Part shown: positions 10,525 through 22,100 of the stretch, in pieces
Numbering within the stretch: the stretch's first letter is position 1
How the letters are laid out: the number at the start of each line of letters is the position of its first letter
NCBI GenBank assembly: GCA_932521025.1
Contig: OW051468.1
Location: 992,064 to 1,056,063, forward strand
DNA: 64,000 nt
Direction: 5' to 3'
From: Oscheius onirici
Taxonomy: Eukaryota; Nematoda; Chromadorea; Rhabditida; Rhabditidae
Translations under genes and position numbers: made by a program
The notes under the pieces: generated by a model
What the model was told of the DNA's origin: nothing
The model's database searches: none
Seen by the model: only the letters and a program-made list of their open reading frames with translations

Positions 10525-10903
10525 ATGGTTGACTGTCTACTCCTGTCAGCAGGAGTCGGTCTGGGATGTGTCTTTATCCTTCCCTGTATTCTTCTCTGTA
10601 TTGTTGGCTGCCTCGGATATGGGAGTGGCGGAATCGAAGAAAGCAGTTGTGCTGCTGGGTGCATGGCTTGTGGAGGAGGTTGGTTATGGGGACAGGGACA
10701 GGGACCTCTAATTTCCAGGTGAAACCCCATGCTGTGTGTCAATCTGTCAGTCCTGGGGAGCTGCTGGTGTCTCCTGCTGCTTCCGTCTTCTCCTGGGCCT
10801 ATTTCCAGCAGCCCTGACAGCCTACTACTGCTACCAGAACTCTGAAGACGGAACAATCTGTATAGCTGCTCTCTTCAGTGGAAATGTCACGGCTTCCTGT
10901 TAA
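10525..10903 (+). CDS. small two-TM membrane protein B
   Basis: Exons 10525-10678 and 10719-10903 join in phase 1 to 112 residues. TM1 (LLLSAGVGLGCVFILPCILL) runs into CIVGCLGYGSGG. A Cys/Gly-rich loop (CAAGCMACGGG) and TM2 (CCFRLLLGLFPAALTAYY) follow, with a short tail containing GNVTASC. The 40-nt intron is largely GGGACA repeat. ATG is 14 bases after TTTTTTTCAG. Same architecture and exon phase as protein A about 1.5 kb upstream. Function unknown. Confidence 0.7.
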
Positions 10904-11020
10904 ATTTGATTTTTAGTGAAGATTGTTACTAGTTTTTCGATCAAATTACTGTCTCCCAGCAGTTGGAGCCCAAAAAATTCTAAAGATAAATAGAAAACAA
11001 AGGTTTTAACAAGTTCATTT

Positions 11021-11287
11021 TTACCAAAGAGGATCAATCATCGTGGAGAAGGCTGTCGGAACTGGACGGGCTTGGACCATCTTGTTCTTCTCGACGCTGC
11101 CGAATGGTCCTGAGACGAGGGAGGAAGATGAAGATCTGGTAGAAGGAAGGGAGAAGGCCAGAGCGAGACCGAAGAGCAGCATGAGCGAAGTGTATGTGCC
11201 GATGACGTAGATGGCAAACTCTTTGAAAAAAGTCCCACTGGCGACTGTTCCAGAAGCGGGCGGGAACGGCGAGCATAGCGAACGTGA
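11021..11287 (-). pseudogene. multi-TM protein fragment with compensating frameshifts (copy 1)
   Basis: After a TTTTTAG acceptor the minus strand reads VTFAMLAVPARFWNSRQWDFF. It continues in another frame as KEFAIYVIGTYTSLMLLFG, then returns to the first frame as FYQIFIFLPRLRTIRQRREE. The first shift coincides with a run of six T. All three blocks match the piece at 30843-31119 (FKMFSFPASF, QWEYFK, GYTSIMLLYCLGL, FVFLPTLRA, RREE), including intron phase. A likely preceding exon lies at about 11420-11560 (SESRDDLLMTASGSLK), overlapping the start of the plus-strand secreted gene. Either a dead gene or two sequencing errors; the family is not recognised. Confidence 0.5.
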
Positions 11288-11546
11288 CTAAAAACTTTCA
11301 GTACTGTTAAGTACTTATAGTGGACTCAAGAGGGAGAAAAATCATCACTTTTCGCTTCCTGAAGAAAGTCACTGTCTCCCCATTTCTCTTTCCATTAGCA
11401 CCGGTCAGGGTCACCTTTCAAGCTGCCAGAGGCGGTCATCAGCAGGTCGTCTCGGCTTTCGCTGCGCCCTCCCGAACCAGTCGTCTGTTTCGATTTCGCC
11501 CGTCCCGGTGATAAGCGAGATCCGCTCCGTGGCCATTGTCTCCTCG

Positions 11547-14500
11547 ATGCTAGCCCCGTTGCTGCTAGCTCTGCTGGCAGCAGTTCAAGCATCCGACCCC
11601 TTTCCGGACGAACACACCGACATTGTTTTTCTCAATAAAGGTAGCTTGACCTTTCTCTGACCATTTCTATCTAACCTAGTGCATTTTTTCGGCTCGAAGA
11701 GTACATTTCTTTGAGACCAAAGTTATCAGAAACTAGCCTGGTTTAAAAAACTGTTTTGGGACCCCAGAAAGCACAAGTTTTGCAAATGCAAAAAGATATA
11801 AACCCAAAAGGGATTGAACTTACGCAGTCCAGATTCGTAGGCGAACCTTTAACCAACTGAGCCATGAGGGAAGGGCGTTACGGATTGTCCGCGTGGTACT
11901 TGATTCACCTGAGACTATTTAAAACGAATAAATTAGTAAATTTTCAGTAAAATGGGACTCTCACATTAGGAATTTCGATGTACCAGTCCATTCGCTGGTC
12001 AATGAGACCAATCTTGTCCCTCTGACATCGAGGACAAGCCGAAGAAAGAGGTGTTCCTGTGGCTGCAGTGGCTGTGATCTGTTCCCAAACAGGGCCTGTT
12101 GTAGCAGCTGTAAGTCCCTTCAATTCTGTTCAAATATTCAATTCAGCTTGTTGCTCATCAGCACCTCTTCCCCTAGCCTGTTGCCCTCCTCCTCCACCAC
12201 CTAAACCATGCTGTCAGCCGGCTTATGGCCCCTGTTGTCCGGCGACGCCGAACTGTTGTCCCAAGCCCTGCTGTAGAGGTCGTCGTCCAGAGTATGAGGA
12301 GTACGAAGAGGAGCCCGAGAGTCCTCCAGCTCCACCAGCCACTCCGAGAACTTGCTGTCCGGCTGCTGTGCCGCCACCGCCTCCCCCTCCTCCCCCACCT
12401 CCTCCGCCTCCAGAGCCTCCAGTTCAATGCTGCAACACGCCTCAGTATCCTAGGACACCTTGTCAGGGATGCCAGAATGGAGGTGAGAGGCAGAGAGACA
12501 GAGAGTCAGAGAGAGGGACAGTCGGAGAGACAGTGAGAGCCTGAGAGACTGAGAACCAGGCAGACTCTTCTTTTCCAGACTGCGGCTGTGGACGCCCCTG
12601 CTGCTACTACAAGAATCCAAACTGTTGTGATCAAGTGACCGGAGTAATCAAGCCTTGCTGTCCTCCCGATCCACCTCCGCAGCCCTGTTGCCCTGAGATT
12701 CAGCTACCTAATCTAAACTGCCTGGCTACAGTACCTCCTTGTCTGAGAGCTTGTCCCAGCTGTCCTTGTCGCAAGCGACTTGCTCTGGGAAAGAGATCGA
12801 AGCGACACGATCATCTTCACTGTCAGCCTTGTAAGAAATTTACTCCCGCAGTTTCATATCAACTTTAGCCGTCTCTGACAGCAACCAGGCTACTCAGCAA
12901 CAGGCAGTCAAAAAGGTTGTCGCTGCTAAAGCTAAGGCTGCAGCAGCTCCGACTCTGGTTGAGAGACCAGTGGCGCTGGAACCTGTTCTGGAGGAAGGAG
13001 CCGGTGTTGTTCAGTCTCCTCCAAGAGCTGGACGACTGTATGAGGAACACAGAGCGTTGAGAGCTAAGAGAGAGGGACTGGGATGTAGTATCTGTATTGG
13101 TGGAAGACGCATCATCAGACACAAGAGATCTCTGGACTGCCAGAGGTGAGCAAGACTGAGGGACAGGGACAGGGACAGGGACAGGGAGTACCGTACTGTT
13201 TCCAGATGCACCTATCTCCAGCCCCAGGCCACCAATGCCGACCCTTTCGGACAGCAGCCTCTTCCCCAGTCTCCAGTCGGTGTTCCCCACAAAAGAGTCA
13301 AGAGAAACTGCCTCCCTCATCCTCAATGTACTCTGGGCCGGAGAAAGAGAAATGCCTTCGGATCGCAGTACTGTGAGCCCTGTCAGGGAGGCTACTATGG
13401 AAGGAAGAAGAGAGAGACTGAGAGAGATGTGAGTTTATATCAAAGTTTCAGTAAAATGATGATTCAGCAATGTCTCCGCCGAGAGAAGAGAGGCGCTGAG
13501 CAATGTGACAACGAGGAGTTTGACATCAATCCGCGAATGAAGAGACAGGCTTACAATCCGAAGGGAATTCTGGATATTGTCAAGGTGCTCTCGAAGAGTG
13601 CTGTCTCTGAACGTGAGTATTTTTCTCTCTGTCTCTCTGTCTCAGCTATACAATTTCAGAGAGCGGAGGCGGTGGAACCTGTATGAAGTTCCCGGCTTGC
13701 GTCCTAGCCTCCAAGAAGAGAAAGAAGAGAAATGCTGAAGTCTACGAAAACTACCATCTAGCCATTGCTGAGCATCAGAAAGCTCTGGAAGAACATCAGG
13801 CTCTAGTCGAGGCTCACGAAGAACACGTGAGAACGAAGAGACAGTTCTTTGCTCCAGACAATGCCGGTACTTGTGTGCCTTGTCCCGCCTGGGTTACTTT
13901 GGCTCTGGCTAGCAGGAAGAAGAGAGATGCTGATGAGAAGCCGATGTCACTGAAAGAAGCTATTGCCGATATTAGGAAGAGGAAGGGATATGAGAAGGGA
14001 TTCAATGTGAGTTTTATAGAGAGACAGAGAGACAGAGGGACTGAAGGGAAGGTTTTTAGTTGGGTCCCGGATATCGAAACAAGATAGATGCCATTCGAAA
14101 GACCATCGAAAATGATGATCTTTGTGAAGTGTTTCAGATGTTTGCCAGAGGTTCAATGAATTTCCTCTGCTCTCTGGAGCCAAGTTTCGACAATTTCGGT
14201 CTTTTCCCCCATTTTTTGCTGCCCCGACACTTGGTTATTCGGGGCGACAGATTGACAGAGAGACAGTCCTACCCTAACCCTTCAGGACGACTCTCCCCGT
14301 CGAAAGCAAGCCTGTGACCAGACTGAAGACTGTCTGAATGAGGTCGAATTCGCCGTCTACAAGAAAGTCTACCACCAGAGAACTAAACGCGAGGTAGGAC
14401 CTGTTTTTCACTGAAAAGCCCACTTCAGAGCGGTCTTCGTCGCAAGAAGTGCGATCGTTGCGGCAAAGGGTTCGATGGAAAACGAGTCAAGAGAAACTTT

Positions 14501-14686
14501 GGCGGTCCGGACATCAACGCCTCCGAACATAATTGCATGTCCTTCCCGCAGTGTAGGCACAGAGTCAAGAGAAGCTTCCTCGATGACTGTAATGTCTGTA
14601 CACCGCATCTGGACGCCCGGAAGAAGAGAAAGAAGAGAGATCTCGGCACTGCCAAATGCTATCCTTGTCCAGGAACTGGCAAGTAA
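11547..14686 (+). CDS. large secreted cysteine-rich precursor with many dibasic processing sites
   Basis: Eleven exons (11547-11640, 11948-12109, 12147-12482, 12579-12830, 12869-13145, 13206-13428, 13468-13612, 13660-14006, 14060-14128, 14286-14393, 14429-14686) join to 756 residues with consistent phases. Residues 1-18 are a signal peptide (MLAPLLLALLAAVQA). A furin-like site RTSRRKR (to residue 66) precedes CSCGCSGC. Residues 86-281 are Cys/Pro-rich (CCPP units, a proline run near 160-178). From about 350 on, short cassettes alternate: CxxC types (CSIC, CEPC, CVPC, CDRC, CNVC, CYPC) and CxxxPxC types (CLPHPQC, CMKFPAC, CMSFPQC), nearly all followed by KR, KKR, RRKR or KKRKKR. I know no family with this layout. 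It may be an extracellular structural protein or a peptide precursor. AATAAA follows near 14732. Confidence 0.85.
11802..11876 (-). repeat. tRNA-like Pol III unit
   Basis: The minus strand carries an A box (TGGCTCAGTTGG) and B box (AGTTCAATCCC) at tRNA spacing, but no acceptor stem or anticodon arm folds properly. Similar units occur at 24.8, 30.5, 32.6, 44.6 and 44.9 kb, so this is probably a tRNA-derived repeat rather than a working tRNA. It lies in intron 1 of the secreted precursor. Confidence 0.5.
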
Positions 14687-14780
14687 TAAGTAAAAGAAAG
14701 AAATATATGACGTGTCAAGAAAGTGCAACCTAATAAAGAGTCGAAAATGATGTTCCTTCTCGGTATAAATTTTTATTAAT

Positions 14781-15189
14781 TTACATCTCTTTCAGATCCA
14801 TGTATCCGCTAGAATTGAGGCTGCTCTTCGAGATCATCTCGACCAGCTTGTCTAGCTTGTAGTACTAAAAGCTTGATCGTAGACCGATATTAAAAAATTT
14901 CCTACCTTGGCTTCCTGGAACAACAGAGCGGCCGTCAGCCCGTCGGCTGGAAAGACTACTCGGTCATCTCGGAGATAGTTTAGAATGAGCTGGAAGACGG
15001 CTGGATCTCTGTCAATGAAGATTTCTCCGTCAAGATTGTGCTTTTCCAGCTGAAAAGGACATTTCATAAAGACCGCTAAATAGAAACAACCTTGGCCAAA
15101 AAGCTATCCTCCTTGACAGAGAGTGTGTGTCGGGTGGTCATGAACTTTTGACCACCAACGTTGAGAGTGACGATATCGAGAGAAGACAT
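14781..15189 (-). CDS. BTB/POZ (KCTD, T1-type) protein
   Basis: Exons 14992-region are joined as 15091-15189, 14906-15049 and 14781-14864, giving 108 residues from MSSLDIVTLNVGGQKF. The family signature is clear: LNVGGQKFMTTRHTL, then DGEIFIDRDPAVFQLILNYL, then FPADGLTAALLFQEAK, which is the T1/BTB domain of KCTD proteins. These often act as Cullin-3 adaptors or oligomeric regulators; no further domain follows. The frame stays open upstream to another ATG at 15345, so the start is uncertain by 52 codons. The 3' end converges on the secreted precursor with fewer than 100 bp between stop codons. Confidence 0.9.
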
Positions 15190-15593
15190 TTCGGCTGGTT
15201 GTTCTCTCTCATACTGTCTCAGACTTATAAAGGATTCCAGTGCCTTGTTGGCAGAAAATGAGTTGGAACGGAACACGTGGAGACGTTGTGAAAGATCCAA
15301 AGGGAGAGAGATGGTGACGCACAGGGGAGTAAACAATGTAGCCATGGGAGATAGTGGGGCCAGCTTGTTGGACGCCCACTCTGTATTTTTTTCAGAACTG
15401 CTACTGGATCAGAGTAGGTCAGTCTCTGTCCCTCTGTCTCTCAGACTCTCTGTCCTTCTCAATAAGCCAAATTAACCAAAAGTTTGGTTAATTTTCAGTC
15501 CGGAATCTCACGCGCTAATCAAGAGTGCAACTGTCGGGAGAAAAAGTGATGGATGGGCTAACAGTGAATGGATCGAAGCCTAAAATATTCTGT

Positions 15594-16440
15594 TCACAAT
15601 TTATAACAATTTATTTGACGGAATCTAGGGGTATCATGTAGAAACGGTAGTTTCTTGGAATCCTCGCCGCTCTCAGGTCTTGACCACTTCTCATCCAGCA
15701 AGTAACATCCTGTCCGAGTCGTGAAGATAGCCTCTTGATTGGGGTTGACTTCTTGTTCGGGAAGACGGCTGCTTGACTTGGTGGAATCGCAGTAGAGACG
15801 AGCATCGCTGGTAGAGCCATGAGTGTTGACTTGACAATCCCGCTGTGTCGCATTTCTGTGATTGGAATCAGGGCTGGGCGGATAATCGCTTATCGCATCC
15901 GCATTCGCGGATAATCGCGCCTTTTCAAAAATTTCAAATTTTCTTCAAAAATTGAAAAAATATGTTGAAATTTTTTTTGTTTGACACACATTTCACTCGT
16001 ATTTTCTCCGGAAATGCTAAAACTAGAGCAGTTTTTACACTGAACTGACAAAATCATACTTCTGCACTCAAAGAATTAGGAAAACATCCCGTAAACTTAC
16101 AAAAAACATGCAATTTTTAAAAGTTACTATCCGCTAATCGCATCCGCAATCGCGGATATTCGTTTTGCGATTGCGATTAGCGGATATCCGCAAATCGCTA
16201 TCCGCAGCCGTTTTTATAGTCGATTCCAAAAAAATCGCTAATCGCACACGATTTTACTATCCGCCCAGCCCTGATTGGAATCCTCTTCTTTGCACAGTAG
16301 ATTCTGGCATTGGTAGAATCACTGAAGAAGCACTCGCAGAGCTTGTGAAAATAAAAGCAATCCTGTACTCTTCAAAAAAATGCCCGGACATGAGAGTTGT
16401 AGTTATTCACAAAATCGACCTCTCTTCGTTTGACTCGTCT
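15594..16440 (-). pseudogene. secreted-type cysteine gene remnant, interrupted by a MITE
   Basis: The minus strand contains two similar coding-like blocks: LCECFFSDSTNARIYCAKK (16.28-16.36 kb) and CQVNTHGSTSDARLYCDSTK (about 15.79-15.85 kb). The latter continues to GCYLLDEKWSRP and a stop near 15594. A third block upstream has RRVKREVDFVNNYNS. The two repeat blocks are in different frames and are separated by the hAT MITE at 15869-16273. Either the MITE sits in an intron, or the gene is broken. Family unknown; the C-x(n)-STxDAR-[IL]-YC spacing suggests a duplicated small module. Confidence 0.4.
15869..16273. mobile_element. hAT-type MITE
   Basis: Termini CAGGGCTGGGCGGATA...TATCCGCCCAGCCCTG are perfect inverted repeats between exact 8-bp duplications ATTGGAAT (15861-15868, 16274-16281). 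The subterminal regions are rich in GCGGATAT/ATCGCGGA. Its CAGGG-TGGGCGGAT tip resembles the element at 9503-9877, so they may share a transposase source. Confidence 0.95.
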
Positions 16441-16557
16441 TACTCCTCGATTCGAACCACCTACTGTTGACTGTGTTGGCGGTTTTATTGTTTTGATAAG
16501 AGACCCCTTCCTCGGAATAATTGGTGAGAAAAGAGTGGACTGATAATCCATTCAAGA

Positions 16558-18300
16558 ATGCTTCTTCCCCTATTAGCGCTCGTCGCCTCTGTCTGGACCC
16601 AATGTCCCCCAGGTTACAGCTACAACACCAACTTTGAAAAGTTTGTAACTTTTTTTACACTTACGTTTTCGAAAGATGCTACAAATTTGCATCCACGTCC
16701 TCTGCAACCTATGCTTCAGCCCAGAAGGCCTGCGATGATGACGACGCAACTCTGGTCTCGATCGGATCCGCTTTTGAAAATTCTCTAATACAGAGTCAGT
16801 CACTCTTCCCCCCCCCCCCCCCCCCGAAATCCAAGTTTTCAGCTTTTGTCGGAATGACTCCCGCTCAGGAATACTTTATCGGCTTGAACAAACTAAAAGG
16901 CTCCTGGACCTGGGATGACTATTCCGCTGTGAATTATACAAACTGGGCTGCTGGAGAGCCGTCTTCCTCTCCCTGTGGAGCATTCAATTCACACACTGGT
17001 ACTTGGAGGTAGGCATCAGTCTCGAGCTTCTGTTTCTGTTGATCCTCAAGAGGACAAATGGGGCGTTGTAGGACAAAGCGATATGGGAAAGTTCCAACTT
17101 TCAGAACAACTGACTGTAACAATCAAATTCCATATGTTTGCTCCTTGATACCGGATCATCAACAGTGTAACTGTCCAACGTGTCCCGGACCGAAAAGTTT
17201 GTTTACTCTCCTTTTTGATCTATGCTATCTGGGGGATAAATAAAACCGTTCCCTGTGAGCCTGAACCATTTGGGCGTTTTCTAAAGAGCAAACGGTTTAC
17301 TCGCATGGCGCAGTCGGTTATATAGAGGTTAGATCTTTCTGAGCAATGGTGTCCGTCCGTCCGTTTGTAGTGGTGTCTGCAGTTGTCGACACTAGCGTAA
17401 CATGTCATGTTAATCTTTTATCGAAAGATAATTTTTTGAGGGGAATGCGTCTGGGGGTTAGTTTGAAGGCAGGACAAACAAGAGAGGCTCACTAATAGCC
17501 TGCCACCAAAAAACGGAAGCTGACGTAGTCTGCTGGTTGTTGAACAAAAACCTGCTGAAAGTTCAGTTCCAAATCAGTTTATTCTTTTTGCCTTTTTTAT
17601 GACCGTCTCGAGAATACAATTAGAATATTTTTGGACCACAAAAAATTGGCTTTTTTACTAAATGAGACTCTTCGATTTTGCGCATCAACTTCAATCGTGG
17701 TAGCTCTACTTTAAAACGCATTTCAAAGTGATCTGCGATGACGGCTGGACATACTTTCACAAGACGAACAGCTGTTACAAGACTCTCTTCAAGGGAACCT
17801 TCACCGATGCCGAGCAGACGTGTCAAGCTGCCGGGGCCCATCTGGCTTCAATTCATTCCGACGAGGAGAATAACTTTTTCTACGGTACAGTAACGTTTTA
17901 TTTCAACTTGGTTCCTTTTTCTGTAGAGATAAGCAAAGCGGGAGCTGTGAGTCACAGTCAAACTGGGGACTTTTATGCCTGGTTCGGAATGTACCGCTCA
18001 AACGGACACTGGGTCTATACTGATGGATCTCCGGTACTTTTTTTTTCACAAAATTTGGTAAAACTGAAAATTCAGGCCGACTACTTCAAATGGGCTCCCA
18101 CACAGCCGGATAACGCAGGCGGTCACGAGTTTTGTGTACATGTAAGTACAGCCGTTTAAGTTTGTGAAACAGCGCTTCAGATGTACACTGATCCATGGGA
18201 CAAGTGCTCTACAAATCGTTGTCCCGAGACCTATTGGAACGACAGCGATTGTGGTACTGTCAATAGAGCCTATGTATGCAAGAAGCCGGCCAATCAGTGA
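16558..18300 (+). CDS. secreted C-type lectin with two CTLDs
   Basis: Eight exons (16558-16640, 16676-16794, 16843-17008, 17051-17196, 17729-17884, 17927-18033, 18076-18141, 18181-18300) join to 320 residues. The signal peptide MLLPLLALVASVWTQ precedes CTLD1 (CYKFAS, ACDDDDATLVSI, FIGLNKLKGSWTWDD, NWAAGEPSSSPCG, CNNQIPYVC). A Cys-rich linker CNCPTCPGPK leads to CTLD2 (GWTYFHKTNSCYK, CQAAGAHLASIHSDEENNFF, FKWAPTQPDN, YWNDSDCGTVNRAYVC). CTLD2 keeps a WND-type motif; CTLD1 lacks it and has no EPN/QPD motif, so its Ca-dependent sugar binding is doubtful. Such genes are abundant in nematodes and often respond to microbes. Intron 2 contains an 18-C homopolymer (16808-16825); intron 4 is 532 nt with a degenerate tRNA-like A box near 17305. 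Confidence 0.93.
16808..16825. repeat. poly-C homopolymer
   Basis: Eighteen consecutive C bases in the polypyrimidine part of lectin intron 2. Its length is likely to vary between individuals or be misread by sequencers. Confidence 0.9.
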
Positions 18301-18425
18301 ACAGAATTTCTAAATTTACAAAAAAAAAATAATTAAAAAGCTACTAATGGAAAAACTTCATTTCCTGCTCGTCTAGTTAGCGACATAGATATTTCTTTCG
18401 TCCTGTCCCTTTTAAGTCTACAGGC

Positions 18426-19137
18426 TCAACTCTTCCTCGAAGAGCGACTGCGCTGCGACGAGCTGACCTCATCCGTCGTCACGTCCCTTCTTGACTCTTC
18501 CTCCACAAATCCACTGATCAGCTGCAGCTGACTAATTGCCTGACCGTCATCCTGAGCAAATGCGAAGCCATTACCATTTTCGACATTTTCCATGTGGCTA
18601 CGCAGTCCGACAGTGTCGACAATCTTGAAAATTGGCTTGTAGAGAATCTCAAAGTTTGGTCCGCGGACGCCCTCCTTGTAGAGAATCATGTCACGGGCGT
18701 CCTGGTAAATCGAGTGGCGGATGACTTTAAAGGTGACGTCGGGCAGAAAGGTCGCAATGACGGCAAGGACGAGCATGAAGATGGTCAAGGGCCACGGTGT
18801 GTGCCACAGCATGTCACCCATCAGGAACTGCTGTGTCGGCAGCTGGAAGGCAAAGGCGTCCCAGATGAACCAGAGGTAGAGGACCAGAATTGAGCCGATG
18901 GCGACACCGAAAGAGATTACGGTAACACTGCTCGTCTCCATGATGGCTTTGCCATTAGCGATGGTCACGATGAGAATGTAGATGAGGATGCCGAAGAGGT
19001 AGAGATGGTCGTCGCGGCCAGTGTAGGGGGACAGGGGAGCTCCGTAGCCCCAGCTCACGTAAGCGATGATGAAGATACTGATTCCGTGGCAGAGACCCAT
19101 TCCGAACCAGGTTGCTTGACCCTGGAAGGAGAGAATG

Positions 19138-19183
<46 letters not shown>

Positions 19184-22100
19184 GACTCTGAACTTACCCT
19201 GACATTCAGAAGATTCTGATAGAGCTGGTACATCTGACTGTACTTTTTGAAAAAGTCCACAGTAGTCGGTCGATCAATGGTCCCGATAATGATGGCAGGC
19301 CAGCTGGTGAAGAAGATGTTGTACCGGACGACGGTCCACGGATCGGCCATTGGCTGGTCAGACGGCCCATTGTAGAAGGTGTAGAGAAAGAGACAGGTCG
19401 TCTCGATAACATTCTTGTAGATGCTGTAAAGGATGCACTTGGAGGTCCGGAACAGTGACAGAGTGCCATGAACGAAGAGCAGACTGTCCAGATGACGGAA
19501 CTGGGCTATGCTGTAGTCGGCAGCCAGAGCGGCTTGTATTCCTTCCTCACCGGCTATGCCCACACCAACATCGGCTTCCTGAATCATGGCCACGTCGTTG
19601 GCTCCGTCTCCGACGGCCAGCACACATCCGTCGGCATTTCGCTTGACCAGACGCGTCACGGCAGCTTTTTGAAGCGGCGTGCAGCGACAGCAGATCACGG
19701 CCGAGCACGAGAGGGCCAGACGAAGGAATTGGAGCTTCAGCTGCTCGTCATTGAGCAGAAAATCGAGGCAGACGGCGTCCACGATCAGAGCGAGACGCAG
19801 GCGACTCTGCAACCGAGAGGTCACTGTTATTGTTACTGTCTCTTACCTGTAGCTTGTCCTCAACACTGGCAACCATCTCCATCAGACTACGAGCAGTCTC
19901 CTCCAGCAGCGGACTACAGAGCACAAACATCGGCGTCTGGCGATTCAGAAGACGACAAGAATTTCCGATATTGACAGCCGTCTCCAGTTTGTCACCAGTC
20001 AGAACCCAGACACGCATTCCAGCTCCGAGCATCCTCTCAATCGTCTCGGGTACCTGATCCTGGAGACGATCCTCAATGGCCGAGATGCCCAGCAGATCCA
20101 GATCCTTTTCCAGCTCTTCGGCAATCTGAGCAAAGAGTTCCTGCTGATTTGCCAGATTCAGTTTGGCCGCTTTGATTCGCGGCTCCATGGCAGTCCAGTC
20201 AGCTTCGGCAATCGTTCGGGTGGCAAACAGCAGAGTGCGGAAACCTGAAAAATGAACAATTACTCCCTGTCCCTGTCCCTCACCTTGAGAAGCAAAACTA
20301 TGCAAATGTGTCTTGGTCTTCTTCATCATCTTGGCACTGGTCTCCTTCAATCTCTTCAGAATCGGCTGATCTGCTCCCTTGATGTACATCCGAATCTCTC
20401 CTCCCTCCACCGGCCTCACAATCACCGACATTCGCTTGCGATCCGAGTCAAATTCGAACAGATGCAACAATTCAAAATTGAGCATCTTGTCCGTGGCCAC
20501 AGAAAAGGTATTGGTCTGGTGCTGACGCGACAGAAAGACAAAACCGGCATCGGCCGCAAAGCTAACCAGAGCAGCTTCATCTGGCGACGTGGCATGATAC
20601 AGTGGGCGCTCCTTGTCCATACTGTGCTTGTCCGTATTGACTGTATGACAGCAGGCGCAGCTCAGAAAAAACTGCTTTATCGAGTCCGCCGTCCGGTACT
20701 TGTCCGTCTCCATGTCCTTGAGCAGACGATCAGGACGGAACGTTTCCAAAGCTCGCGCCTTCTTATTGGCGTACTTGATGCCAGCTACGCTGCACTGCCG
20801 AAAGCGCATATTGTTCTGCGTCATTGTGCCCGTCTTGTCCGACATGATGTAGCACACTTCTCCCAGTTCCGAATTCAGAGCAAAACTTTTGACGTCGGCG
20901 CTGAGATCCTTCTTCTCGTCGTACATGTCCATGTCGCCGCAGATGAATAGACCCTGGACGACCTGAATCATTTCCAGCGTGACGTAGAGCGAGATGGGAA
21001 CGAGACCCATGAAGAGCATGATGCAGCCAAGGAACATGAAGCCGAGAGAGTCTGAAACTTGTTGCATTTTTTGCTGTACGGTAGCCAGTTAAAATGAATT
21101 TGGCCGGCAACATGTGGCGAGATGGCCGAGTGGTCTAAGGCGCTGGTTTAAGGCACCAGTCTCTTCGGGGGCGTGGGTTCGAATCCCACTCTCGTCAGCT
21201 CTTTTTGTTTTTTCCCCCAAAATGTTTTCTTTCTGTTTTTGTTTGGTTTTCCCCCATTTCAACCAGTTTTTGATCATTTTGCTCGAAAGCAGTTCATTTT
21301 CACACAAAACACCACTTTTTTGTCAAAAACTGATAAGATCGACAGTTGTCAATTCGACCCATCGAATGTTATTCACCGCAGAACTCGCCCCCATCACGTC
21401 TGTTGTGGTCTAGTGTTTAGGATTTATGGCTCTCACCCATGAGGCCCGGGTTCGATTTCTGGCAACGGAAGATATTTTTTGCCTTTTTTTAAACTTTTCA
21501 ATCAAACAAACCAATTCACCATGTTTCGCCTCCGGAAAGATGAACTGATAGAACTCGGGTCGCTGGAAGCATCGCTGACCCACAGCCGTCGTCAAAGCCA
21601 ACAAGATAGTGATTCCGAACTGAGAGAGCATCACCGAATTGGTCATTTTGGCCAACTTGGAACGTTTGATTGTCCTCTGCGTATTGTTCATCCGAAGTTT
21701 CGTCTCCTTGCCCGTGTAGACTGTGATGCCGTAGACAAAGTCCGTGTTCTTGAGACGAGCTCCGCGATAGAGCATATTGGCATTCGAGATTGGGTTCTTG
21801 TTCTGTTGGCCCGTCTCCAGATAGCCCGTAAACTTGTGAATGTCCTTATTCGGCAGGTCGCAGACAATCTGACCACCCTGTTTCCACAGTCGCGCCACAC
21901 TGTCGTCCGTCTTGATATGGGCTGTCTGAGTCAGAGCCTGGCGCACCTTGAGACTACTTTCTCCGTCCAGATTGGCCGTTTCGACGTAGCCGACGCCGCC
22001 GGATTCACTACTGGAGAGGAAGAGTACATCGGCCGGCAGCTCATTCCCACTGTCGATACGGATGGCCTGTCCTATGTGAAGATTGCACCATTTCACCTTC

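Noticed and set aside
12173-12536. Arg/Trp-rich minus frames and a plus +1 frame over the Cys/Pro exon
   Set aside because: Shadow frames of a Pro-rich coding region; the signal-peptide frame joins ten other exons in phase.
17288-17400. Possible tRNA at GCATGGCGCAGTCGGTTATATAG
   Set aside because: Only an A-box-like start; no B box at proper spacing and no foldable arms.
19468-20950. Long plus-strand open frames (168 and 232 codons) inside the flippase gene
   Set aside because: They are antisense to conserved P4-ATPase exons and have no splice or domain support.
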